From JAEUPI01 sp035499355 (lineage in GTDB: Bacteria > Pseudomonadota > Gammaproteobacteria > Burkholderiales > Burkholderiaceae_C), in assembly GCA_035499355.1 (NCBI GenBank), contig DATJYZ010000041.1, positions 1 to 51,491 on the forward strand: a stretch of DNA of 51,491 bases, written 5' to 3'. A program made the translations under genes and the position numbers. The notes under the pieces were generated by a model. It made no database searches. It saw only the letters and a list, made by a program, of their open reading frames with translations, and had not been told where the DNA came from. The first letter of the stretch is position 1, and each line of letters begins with the position of its first letter. Positions 16,300 to 23,679 of this stretch are shown one piece after another.

Positions 16300-17279
16300 C
16301 GCCCGAGCGCCGCAGGCTGGCGGCGGCACTGGCCGCGATGGCGATCGGCCCGGCGTTCGGCGCCGCGCGCGCGCAGTCCGGCGGCGGCTATCCGAGCCGG
16401 CCGATCTCGCTGTGGATTCCGTGGCCCGCCGGCGGCGCCACCGACCTGACGCTGCGCGTGCTGGCGGAGCTGGCGAGCCACCTGCTCGGCCAGAAGATCA
16501 TCGTCGAGAACCGCTCGGGGGCCGGCGGCACGCTCGCGATGCCCGTGCTGCAGCAGGCCGCGCCCGACGGCTACACGATCGCGCAGATGCCGCAGCCGGT
16601 GTTCCGCGCGCCCTGGGTGCAGAAGCTCTCGTGGGATCCGATCCGCGACACCACGGCGATCATCCAGGTCAGCGGCGTCACCTTCGGCATCGTAGTGCCG
16701 AGCGCGAGCCCGTTCCGCTCGCTCGAAGACCTGCTGCAGTTCGCGCAGAAGCATCCGGGCGAGCTGACCGTGTCGACCAACGGCGTCGGCACCACGCCGC
16801 ACCTGGTGATGGACGACCTGATGTCGCGTCGCCGCGCCACCTACGTGCACGTGCCCTACAAGGGCACGTCCGAGCAGATGATCGCGGTGTCGTCGGGCCA
16901 GGTGATGGTCGGCGTCAACTCCAACGGCTTCGCGCCTTTCGTCGACATCGGCAAGCTGCGCCTGCTGGTCACCTTCGGCGAGCGGCGCAGCAGCCGCTGG
17001 CCTCAGGTGCCGACGCTGAAGGAGCTGGGCTATGGCATCGTCGCCACGTCGCCCTACGGCCTGGCCGGCCCGCGCGGGCTGCCGGCCGCCGTCGTGCAGA
17101 CGCTGCACCAGGCGTTCAAGAGCGCGATGTTCGACCCGCAGCACATCGCCGAGCTGGCCAAATACGATCAGGAGCTCGCGTACCTCGGCCCCGAGGACTA
17201 CGCCCAGGTGATGCGCGAGGCCTACCAGGCCGAGCGGCGCATCGTCGAGCGACTCGGTCTGGCGCGGCCAGCCAGCTGA
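16296..17279 (+). CDS. tripartite tricarboxylate-type (Bug/TctC) substrate-binding protein
   Basis: A 327-residue periplasmic protein. The signal peptide is MTPERRRLAAALAAMAIGPAFGAARA. The fold is that of the Bug family: YPSRPISLWIPWPAGGATDLTLR, IIVENRSGAGGTLA, GYTIAQMPQ, HVPYKGTSEQMIAVSSGQV (each in part) and LGYGIVATSPYGLAGPRG. Normal length is about 320, so it appears complete. It lacks TctA/TctB partners here and instead overlaps the PQQ-associated permease stop (ATGA), so it is translated from the ABC operon. Bug proteins bind small organic acids and can also be signalling receptors. A metal-chelate or acid product of alcohol oxidation is a possible ligand (inference). Confidence 0.82.
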   Translation: MTPERRRLAAALAAMAIGPAFGAARAQSGGGYPSRPISLWIPWPAGGATDLTLRVLAELASHLLGQKIIVENRSGAGGTLAMPVLQQAAPDGYTIAQMPQPVFRAPWVQKLSWDPIRDTTAIIQVSGVTFGIVVPSASPFRSLEDLLQFAQKHPGELTVSTNGVGTTPHLVMDDLMSRRRATYVHVPYKGTSEQMIAVSSGQVMVGVNSNGFAPFVDIGKLRLLVTFGERRSSRWPQVPTLKELGYGIVATSPYGLAGPRGLPAAVVQTLHQAFKSAMFDPQHIAELAKYDQELAYLGPEDYAQVMREAYQAERRIVERLGLARPAS

Positions 17280-17378
17280 CGGTGGGTGGCGCCGTGGAAA
17301 GCGGCCGGACGGCGGGCATCTGCGCCGCGCCCGGAAAACCGCCCACGTCTGGCGGAAACAGCGAGGCCTGCCAGGCCG

Positions 17379-18068
17379 TCAGGGCGACAGCAAGCGAGCC
17401 ACGTCGTCGTGGCCGGTCTGGCGCGCGATGTCGAGCGCGCTCAGGCCACGGTCGTCGCGCAAATCGGCGCGCGCGCCGCGCTGCAGCAGCAGCCGCACCA
17501 CCTCCGGCTGGCCCTGGCCCGCCGCCCACATCAGCGCCGTGAGCTGGTGCTCGTCGACGGCGTCGATCGCCACCCCGGCGTCGTGCAGCACGCCCACCAC
17601 CTCGGCGTGTCCCTGCGCGGCGGCGTACATCCAGGCCGTCCGGTGCATGCGGTCCTGACCGTCGGTGCGCGCGCCGGCGGCCAGCAGCTCGCGCGCGATC
17701 GCCGCGTGGCCGCCGAAGGCGGCGGCCATCAGCGGCGTCACGCCTTCGAGCGAGGCCAGGTTGGCATCGGTGCCCGCGCGCAGCATCGTGCTGGCCAGCG
17801 GCGCCTGGCCCTTCTCGCAGGCCATCAGCAGCGCGGTCTTGCCCAGGCGGTTGCGCGAATTCGGCGCCGCGCCGTCGGCCAGCGCGCGCTGCACCGACGC
17901 CAGGTCGTTGTTGCGCGCTGCCACCAGCAGCTGCGCGTTGAGGTTCGGATTGGTCTGCGCCTGCGGCCACGCCAGCCCCACCCCGCACAACGCGGCCGTC
18001 ACCGCCAGACCCCGGGCCGCCGCGCGACGCCAGGTTTTGATCTCACGCAACGATTTGATGTCGCCCAT
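17379..18068 (-). CDS. exported ankyrin-repeat protein
   Basis: From ATG 18068 the protein has 229 residues with a signal peptide (TWRRAAARGLAVTAALCGVGLAWPQAQ) and five to six ankyrin repeats: NDLASVQRALADGAAPNSRN, TALLMACEKGQAPLASTMLR, TPLMAAAFGGHAAIARELLA, TAWMYAAAQGHAEVVGVLHD, TALMWAAGQGQPEVVRLLLQ and LSALDIARQTGHDDVARLL. It is probably a periplasmic protein-binding scaffold. It is divergent from dehydrogenase 2, and the operator-like palindrome 18077-18091 sits immediately upstream of its start, so it may belong to the same regulon. An alternative start at 18086 would place the palindrome inside the gene. Confidence 0.85.
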   Translation of the reverse strand: MGDIKSLREIKTWRRAAARGLAVTAALCGVGLAWPQAQTNPNLNAQLLVAARNNDLASVQRALADGAAPNSRNRLGKTALLMACEKGQAPLASTMLRAGTDANLASLEGVTPLMAAAFGGHAAIARELLAAGARTDGQDRMHRTAWMYAAAQGHAEVVGVLHDAGVAIDAVDEHQLTALMWAAGQGQPEVVRLLLQRGARADLRDDRGLSALDIARQTGHDDVARLLSP

Positions 18069-18076
18069 GTTCCACT

Positions 18077-18091
18077 CGGGAATCATTCCCG
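18077..18091. promoter_or_regulatory. operator candidate, copy 2, perfect CGGGAAT-C-ATTCCCG
   Basis: A perfect 15-bp palindrome. It lies 144 bases before dehydrogenase 2 and 8 bases before the ankyrin gene start. Two bases after it on the + strand, TATTCT (18093-18098) could serve as a -10 element. That would place the palindrome over the -35 region, as expected for an activator site in front of dehydrogenase 2. On the opposite strand it would cover the ankyrin gene's translation start region. Confidence 0.6.
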
Positions 18092-18235
18092 CTATTCTCG
18101 CTGCCCTGTGACGCGCGACCCGACCCCAGCCACTTGTCGTTGTTGGTGACTGTCGACGAGCCCTCCACGTTGCGGTGCCATCGGTGCCGCTGGGGTGCCG
18201 GTGCTCGACGACCGTTCGAACAACAGGAGACAGCA

Positions 18236-19966
18236 ATGGCTATGTATGGTTCGCGCCTGAGGGCGCGCGCGGTAGCGGTGGCGGCATGGTGTGCGCTGGG
18301 CTCGACCGCTGCGCTGGCGCAGGAGATTCAGGGGGCGGGAGCCGTCAGCGGCGCGCCGGTGCCCAAGAGCATCTCGGTGTCGCAGTCGCGCCTCGACGGC
18401 GCCGCCAACGACAGCGCCAACTTCCTGCATTCCAACGGCAGCTATGCGCAGACGCGCTACTACGCGGCCAGCCAGATCAACAAGGGCAACGTCGCCGGGC
18501 TGAAGCCGGCGTTCGTGTTCCAGACCGAGGTGCTGGAGTCGATGGAGACGGCGCCGATCGTGGTCGACGGCATCATGTACCTGACCACGTCGTACAACCA
18601 CATCTACGCGATCGACGCGACCACCGGCCAGGAGTACTGGCACTACAAGCACAAGCAAGGCCCGGTCACCACCTACTGCTGCGGCCCCAACAACCGCGGC
18701 GTGGCTGTTCTGAACGACCGTGTCTACATGGGCACCCTCGACGCCAAGCTGCTGGCGCTCGACGCCAAGACCGGCAAGGTGCTGTGGAGCACGCAGATCG
18801 CCGACCCCGAGCTCGGCTACAGCGAGACGATGGCCCCGGTGGCGGTGAACGGCAAGATCCTGATCGGCACCAACGGTGGCGAGTACGGCATCCGCGGCTT
18901 CGTCAAGGCGTACGACGCCAACGACGGCAAGCTGTTGTGGACGTTCCACACCATTCCCGACAAGGGCCACGAAGGCGTGTGGGCGGTCAACGACGCCACC
19001 GGGCGCAACATGCTGCGCGACATCGCGGCCGAGAAGAAGCAGTTCGCCGACAAGGGCGGCGACTTCTACAAGACGCTCGGCGGCGGCGTGTGGATGGCGC
19101 CGGCGGTCGACAAGGACGCCAACATGGCGTTCTTCGTCGTCGGCAACCCGAGCCCCGACCTCTACGGCAAGGAGCGCCCGGGCGACAACCTGTACACCGA
19201 CTCGATCGTCGCGATCGACCTCAACAGCGGCGCCTACAAGTGGCACTACCAGTATGTCTCGCACGACGTGTGGGACCTCGACGCGGTGTCGCCGGTGATC
19301 CTCACCGAGGCCAAGGACAAGGCGGGCAACATGCGCAAGGTGGCGATCCATGGCGGCAAGACCGGGCACGTCTACGTGCACGACCGCGCCACCGGCGAGC
19401 TGATCCGCTTCTCCGAGGCGATGGTGCCGCAGGAGAACATGTGGGTGCTGCCCACCGCCAACGGGGCGCGCATGCTGCCCGGCGCCAACGGCGGCGTCGA
19501 GTGGAGTCCGATGGCGTTCAACCCGAAAACGCGCCTGGCCTACGCGGCCAACCTGCACCAGCCGATGACGTATCACGTCGAGGAAGCCAGGTACCCCGGC
19601 GGCAAGCTGTGGCTCGGCGGCGCGTTCAAGGTGATCCCCAGCGAGAAGCAGTGGGGCCGCCTGGCCGCGGTGAACATCGACACCGGCAAGATGGAGTGGA
19701 AGGTCGACACCGACCAGCCGCTGATCGGCGGCGTGCTCGCCACCGCGGGCGACCTGGTGTTCAACGGCGAGGGCAACGGCTGGTTCAGCGCGTTCGACGC
19801 CGGCAACGGCAAGAAGCTGTGGAGCTTCAACTGCGGAGCCGGCGTCAATGCGCCGGCGGTCAGCTACACGGTCGGCGGCAAGCAGTACGTCGCCGTGGCC
19901 GCTGGTGGCAACACACAGCTCGACTTCAAGCGCGGCAACTCGGTGTTCGTGTTCGCATTGCCTTGA
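18236..19966 (+). CDS. PQQ-dependent alcohol dehydrogenase 2, lanthanide-type active site
   Basis: A periplasmic quinoprotein of 576 residues. ATG 18236 follows AGGAGA; the signal peptide is RARAVAVAAWCALGSTAALAQ. Visible features are the vicinal Cys pair (TTYCCGPNNRG), the Glu ligand region NGGEYGIRGF, propeller motifs such as LLALDAKTGKVLW, and the C-terminal closing strand GNSVFVFALP. Catalytic Asp347 is followed by Leu and Asp349 (VWDLDAV), again the Asp-x-Asp signature of lanthanide enzymes. It differs strongly from dehydrogenase 1, including around the metal-binding Asn (VVGNPSPD instead of GNGGPWNP), so the two are probably not recent duplicates and may act on different alcohols. A di-haem cytochrome c gene follows 137 bases downstream. 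Confidence 0.9.
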   Translation: MAMYGSRLRARAVAVAAWCALGSTAALAQEIQGAGAVSGAPVPKSISVSQSRLDGAANDSANFLHSNGSYAQTRYYAASQINKGNVAGLKPAFVFQTEVLESMETAPIVVDGIMYLTTSYNHIYAIDATTGQEYWHYKHKQGPVTTYCCGPNNRGVAVLNDRVYMGTLDAKLLALDAKTGKVLWSTQIADPELGYSETMAPVAVNGKILIGTNGGEYGIRGFVKAYDANDGKLLWTFHTIPDKGHEGVWAVNDATGRNMLRDIAAEKKQFADKGGDFYKTLGGGVWMAPAVDKDANMAFFVVGNPSPDLYGKERPGDNLYTDSIVAIDLNSGAYKWHYQYVSHDVWDLDAVSPVILTEAKDKAGNMRKVAIHGGKTGHVYVHDRATGELIRFSEAMVPQENMWVLPTANGARMLPGANGGVEWSPMAFNPKTRLAYAANLHQPMTYHVEEARYPGGKLWLGGAFKVIPSEKQWGRLAAVNIDTGKMEWKVDTDQPLIGGVLATAGDLVFNGEGNGWFSAFDAGNGKKLWSFNCGAGVNAPAVSYTVGGKQYVAVAAGGNTQLDFKRGNSVFVFALP

Positions 19967-20013
19967 CCACCCCCGAGGCGGCCTAGCTGCCGCCTCCCCC
20001 TCAAGAGGGCAAC
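19967..20013 (+). repeat. interspersed GC-rich repeat, copy 2 (forward orientation)
   Basis: CCACCCCCGAGGCGGCCT, a short variable centre, then GCCGCCTCCCCCTCAAGAGG. It begins at the base after the dehydrogenase 2 stop codon and matches the reverse-oriented copy at 8051-8099. Both copies lie right behind a gene's stop in the direction of transcription, consistent with a transcript-end or stabiliser function. Confidence 0.55.
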
Positions 20014-20103
20014 ACCTGCGGACCGGCAGAGCCGGATCCGCGGTGTTTGCTTGGGCACCTGCGGGCATGCGAGGTGCGGCTGTTTGCATGGCATGCTTCT
20101 TCG

Positions 20104-20673
20104 ATGAAATCGATCAGAACAATGGTCGCGCTGCTGTGTGCCAGCGCGTTTCAGGTGTCCGTCTTTGCCCAGACAGCGCCACCGAAGGCCGCGCTTTGCG
20201 CGGCCTGCCACGGCCCGGACGGCAACGCGACGATTCCCGCCAACCCGATCCTCGCCGGCCAGACCTCGCGCTACCTGTACCTGCAGCTGCGCGACTTCCA
20301 GGAGGGCCGGCGCGAGGACCCGCAGATGTCGCCGATGGTCAAGGACCTGACGCGCGACGAGATGCACGAGCTATCCAACTACTTCTCAGCCCAGAAGCCC
20401 GCACCGCAGCCGTTCAAAGTCGACTCCGAGAAAGCCAAGCTCGGTCGCGCCAAGGCCGACGAGACGCTGTGCACGATGTGCCACCTCGGCGGCTTCGCCG
20501 GCCAGAACGAAATCCCGCGCGTCGCCGGCCAGAACTACGACTACATCGTCAAGCAGCTGCGCGACTTCAAGGACAGGAAGCGCACCAACGACGCCGGCAA
20601 CATGACCAGCGTGGCGCGCACGCTGAACGAGGTCGACATCGAGAACCTCGGGCATTACCTGGCGGGCCTGTAG
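20104..20673 (+). CDS. di-haem cytochrome c (c4-like)
   Basis: 189 residues with signal peptide MKSIRTMVALLCASAFQVSVFAQ. There are two haem c sites, C32-A-A-C35-H36 and C123-T-M-C126-H127. Each is followed by the cytochrome c4-type pattern of a GQ-Y-Y/L-QL-F region (LAGQTSRYLYLQLRDFQEG and VAGQNYDYIVKQLRDFKDR) and an Met-containing segment (MSPMVKDLT, MTSVARTLNEVDIENLGHYL). The two halves are clear repeats. It is a periplasmic electron carrier, probably moving electrons from dehydrogenase 2 toward a terminal oxidase. Confidence 0.85.
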   Translation: MKSIRTMVALLCASAFQVSVFAQTAPPKAALCAACHGPDGNATIPANPILAGQTSRYLYLQLRDFQEGRREDPQMSPMVKDLTRDEMHELSNYFSAQKPAPQPFKVDSEKAKLGRAKADETLCTMCHLGGFAGQNEIPRVAGQNYDYIVKQLRDFKDRKRTNDAGNMTSVARTLNEVDIENLGHYLAGL

Positions 20674-20676
20674 CGT

Positions 20677-21393
20677 TCACAGGTCGTACCACCCGATGCC
20701 GATGATCGCGCCGTTGCGCGTAGCGCCGTCGGCACGCTCGCGCTGCAGCGAGAAGTCGATCGCCAAGCGCTCGCGCTTGACCCAATAGCGCACGCCGCCG
20801 TGCGCGAACGTGGTGTTGCGGTCGCGCGCCAGCTCGCCGAACAGCCGCGTGCGACGCCACACCTCGCGCTCGAGTGCCATCGCGACGCCCCAGCTGGGGC
20901 GCTCGGTGCCCTGCCCCCCGCGGCTGGCGTTCAGATGCACGAAGCCATCACCCTCCCACAACGACACCGACAGCGGCAGCTTCACGCTCCACTCGTCGCG
21001 CCGCCAGCCACTGTCCGCGCCCTTCGCGCCGGTGTAGGTCAGCACCACGCCCCAGCCATAGCCGTCGCGGGCGATGTGGTTGAACAACTGCTTGAACTCG
21101 AGCTCGGCCTGGGTGGACCAGCCGTCGCCACCGCGATCGTCGGCGCGCGCCATCTCCAGTTGCAGCGTGGTGGTCGGCTGAAAGGCATATTCCGGCGCCA
21201 CGTTGACCGTGCGCCGCGAGCCCAGGCGGGTGGCCCAGGACTCGACCGACCAGGTACCCTCGTCGTCTTCGTCGGCCACCGCGACCCAGGTGGCTTGATA
21301 GGGGCGGTCGTTGCCCAAGGCATCGCCGGCACCCACAGCGAGTGCAAGCAGCAGGAAGGCCGGCCGGACTGCGGGAAGACGAAGTGCGATCAG
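20677..21393 (-). CDS. exported beta-barrel-like protein with no ordinary start codon for its signal peptide
   Basis: The frame ends at 20677 and encodes alternating-residue strands (WSVKLPLSVSLWEGDGFVHL, GVRYWVKRERLAIDFSLQRE) and a terminal aromatic pattern (GIGWYDL), which suggests an outer-membrane beta-barrel of about 215 mature residues. A good signal peptide (RLPAVRPAFLLLALAVGAGDA) is in frame, but no ATG, GTG or TTG precedes it before the upstream TGA. The best candidate is CTG at 21393 with GAAGGG ten bases before it. The first GTG (near 21336) would delete the signal peptide. No family is recognised. The gene converges on the cytochrome c gene and is separated from it by 3 bases. Confidence 0.5.
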   Translation of the reverse strand: MIALRLPAVRPAFLLLALAVGAGDALGNDRPYQATWVAVADEDDEGTWSVESWATRLGSRRTVNVAPEYAFQPTTTLQLEMARADDRGGDGWSTQAELEFKQLFNHIARDGYGWGVVLTYTGAKGADSGWRRDEWSVKLPLSVSLWEGDGFVHLNASRGGQGTERPSWGVAMALEREVWRRTRLFGELARDRNTTFAHGGVRYWVKRERLAIDFSLQRERADGATRNGAIIGIGWYDL

Positions 21394-21669
21394 CGCAGGC
21401 CCTTCGGGGCCTTTGGCTCAGCGCCCTTGGAGCGGACTGCGTTCGCGCAGGCCCTGTGCTTTCGAACCCTGACAAGACGCCTCATCCGATCGCCTCGCTG
21501 GAGGAGGCGCCACACTAGCACGGGAGGTCTGATCGCTCCGCGTCTGCCTGTTCGCAAAGCGCGAAGCGCAAGATCGGGATAGGACAGCGCGTCGACCCGG
21601 CTCGACTCGGCAACGGGTGACCAATATCGCCGGAGGCAACAACCGACAGGACAACGTCAGGCTTGCACG

Positions 21670-23010
21670 ATGAACCCACCTTCGGACCTACCGACTGCTC
21701 ATTGGCCGTACCTTGAAGCCCTGGTGCGACTCGCGCTCGCGCTGGCACTGGGGCTGCTGGTGGGCCTGGAGCGGGAGCGCCGAGGGAAGGAGGCGGGACT
21801 GCGCACATTCGGGTTCATTGCGCTGCTCGGCGGGATGGCGGGGTCGATCGGCGCCGATGGAATCGCGATCCTCACATTGGGTCTGGTCGGGCTGCTCACG
21901 ATTCCGTTGAACGTCCAGACGCTGCGGGCTGGCAACGGCACGGAGCTGACGACGTCCGCCGCCATGATGGTCACCTGCATGTCCGGGATCTTGTGCGGCC
22001 AAGGGCACACGGTCACTCCTGCGGCGGTGATGGTCGGCACCACCGCCCTGTTGGCCTAGAAGGATCGACTGGCGGGCCTGTCGATGGGCCTGAGCGAAGG
22101 CGAGCTGCGTTCGGCGCTCTTGTTGGCCATCTTGGCGCTGGTCATCTACCCGGCCTTGCCGGTCGGGTCGGTGGGTCCCTGGCAACTGATCGAGCCGCGC
22201 GCTGCGTGGGTCACGGTGATCCTCGTCGCCAGCATCGGCTTCGTCAACTACATCCTCTGGAAGCTGTACGGCGCGAAAGGCATCGAGCTGTCCGGTTTCT
22301 TCGGCGGGCTGGTCAACAGCAACTTCACCGTGATCGAGATGTCGTAGCGGGTGCGTGAGTCGAGCGGGCAGTTCGCTGCCTCCGCCTATCGCGGCATCCT
22401 CGTGGCGGTTGCCGCCATGGTGGTGCGCAATGCCACGCTGCTGCTCGTGCTGGCACCGCTCGCGCTGCTCAACGCTGCGGGCGCGTTCTCGCTGATGATC
22501 GCCTCCAACGCGCTACTCGTGCTGCGCAGTCACCTGCAGCATCGCCATTCGCCGGTCCCGGAATCGCCGACGCTCGCGCTGACGCTGCCGTTCTCGCTGC
22601 CCGTCGCATTGCGCTACGGCGCGCTGTTTCTGGTGCTGCACGTCGTCGGCCAGATCATGCAGCGCTTCTTCGGAGAGGCAGGGTTCTACATCGTCACCGC
22701 GGTGGGCGGCCTGTTGTCCAGTGCCAGCGCCGTCGCCGCGGCCGCCAGCATGGCCTCACAAGGCGCGATCACGGCGCACGTCGCCGGCACGGGTGCGATC
22801 ATCGCGTCGCTGACCAGCATTGCGTTCAGCCTGTCGTTCGTGCTGCGCACCCATGAGCGCGACCTCATCCGCCGCGTGGCCATCGCGGCGGTGTGCATCG
22901 CGATGGCCGGCGCCGTGGGGATCGCGCTCAGCAAGCAGCTGCGCGTGCTGTATGAACGGCTGGCAGTCTCGGACCCGTACCGGACTCTGTCCGTTGTTGC
23001 CGCACTCTAA
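21670..23010 (+). pseudogene. MgtC/DUF4010 membrane protein broken by two in-frame TAG codons
   Basis: ATG 21670 begins an MgtC-type domain (LALALGLLVGLERERRGKEAGLRTFGFI in part, then GGMAGSIGADGI). The frame meets TAG at 22057-22059, continues in the same frame to a second TAG at 22345-22347, and then runs to TAA 23010. All three parts are needed for one protein of about 446 residues: MgtC followed by DUF4010 helices (FFGEAGFYIVTAVGGLLSSASAVA). No base is lost or gained, so only two substitutions separate it from an intact gene. The first TAG probably replaces Trp (LLA-W-KDRL). The intact protein would be an inner-membrane protein related to magnesium/cation homeostasis proteins. Confidence 0.8.
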
Positions 23011-23034
23011 TGGCCATCTGGCGTCCACGCTGCG

Positions 23035-23679
23035 TCAGCCCGGCGCCAGCCCGTGGCGCTGCGCAGCGCGCAGCATCTCGATCGCGGTGTCGGCGCCCAG
23101 CTTCTGTCGCACGATCGACTGGTAGTTCGCCACCGTCTTCGCGCTCAGTTGCAGTCGCCGACCCACCTCGTCGAGCGAGCAGCCCTGCGCCAGCAGCTGC
23201 AGCACCTCGGCCTCGCGCGGCGCCAGCACCACCGCCGCAGGCGTCGCGGCCAGGTCGGCCACGTCGGCCGACAGCACTGGGCGCTCGCCGGCAGCAACGC
23301 GGCGCACCGCGTCGATCAACACCTGCGGTGCGCTGCTCTTGGTCACGAAGCCGGCCGCGCCCGCGCGCAGCGCCTGACTCACCATGGCCGGACTGTCGTG
23401 CATCGTGAACACCAGCGTGCGCAAGCCGGGGCACGCCTGCGCCGCATGGCGCAGCACCGCGAGGCCGCCGCAGCCTGGCATCGAGAGGTCGAGCACCAGC
23501 ACGTCCACGGCCAGGACCCCGGCATCGAGCAAGGCGCGCACGCTCTCGCCGTCGCTGCACTCGCCGACGACCACGACGTCAGGGCACGACTCGAGAAGGC
23601 GCCGATAGCCCTCGCGCACGACGGCGTGGTCGTCGGCCAGCAGCACGCGCAACGGCGCGCGCTCAGGCGGCGAATCCAT
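23035..23679 (-). CDS. NarL-type response regulator, MoxX-like
   Basis: 214 residues from ATG 23679. The receiver domain has acidic residues in LLADDHAVVREG, phospho-acceptor Asp64 (VLVLDLSMPG), Thr in VFTMHDSP and Lys in GFVTKSSAP. The LuxR HTH is near 150-205 (LAPREAEVLQLLAQGCS, SAKTVANYQSIVRQKLG). Its start overlaps the kinase gene by 17 bases. The kinase resembles MoxY, so this would be the MoxX partner, which controls methanol oxidation in Paracoccus. It is the most plausible binder of the three CGGGAAT palindromes, which is inference from position and co-occurrence. Confidence 0.83.
   Translation of the reverse strand: MDSPPERAPLRVLLADDHAVVREGYRRLLESCPDVVVVGECSDGESVRALLDAGVLAVDVLVLDLSMPGCGGLAVLRHAAQACPGLRTLVFTMHDSPAMVSQALRAGAAGFVTKSSAPQVLIDAVRRVAAGERPVLSADVADLAATPAAVVLAPREAEVLQLLAQGCSLDEVGRRLQLSAKTVANYQSIVRQKLGADTAIEMLRAAQRHGLAPG

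Noticed and set aside
10439..23010. TAG recoding (readthrough as an amino acid) to explain three in-frame TAG codons
   Set aside because: Many intact genes here end in TAG (for example at 20673, 27746, 37847, 39634, 40169, 46148 and 47022), so TAG is a normal stop.
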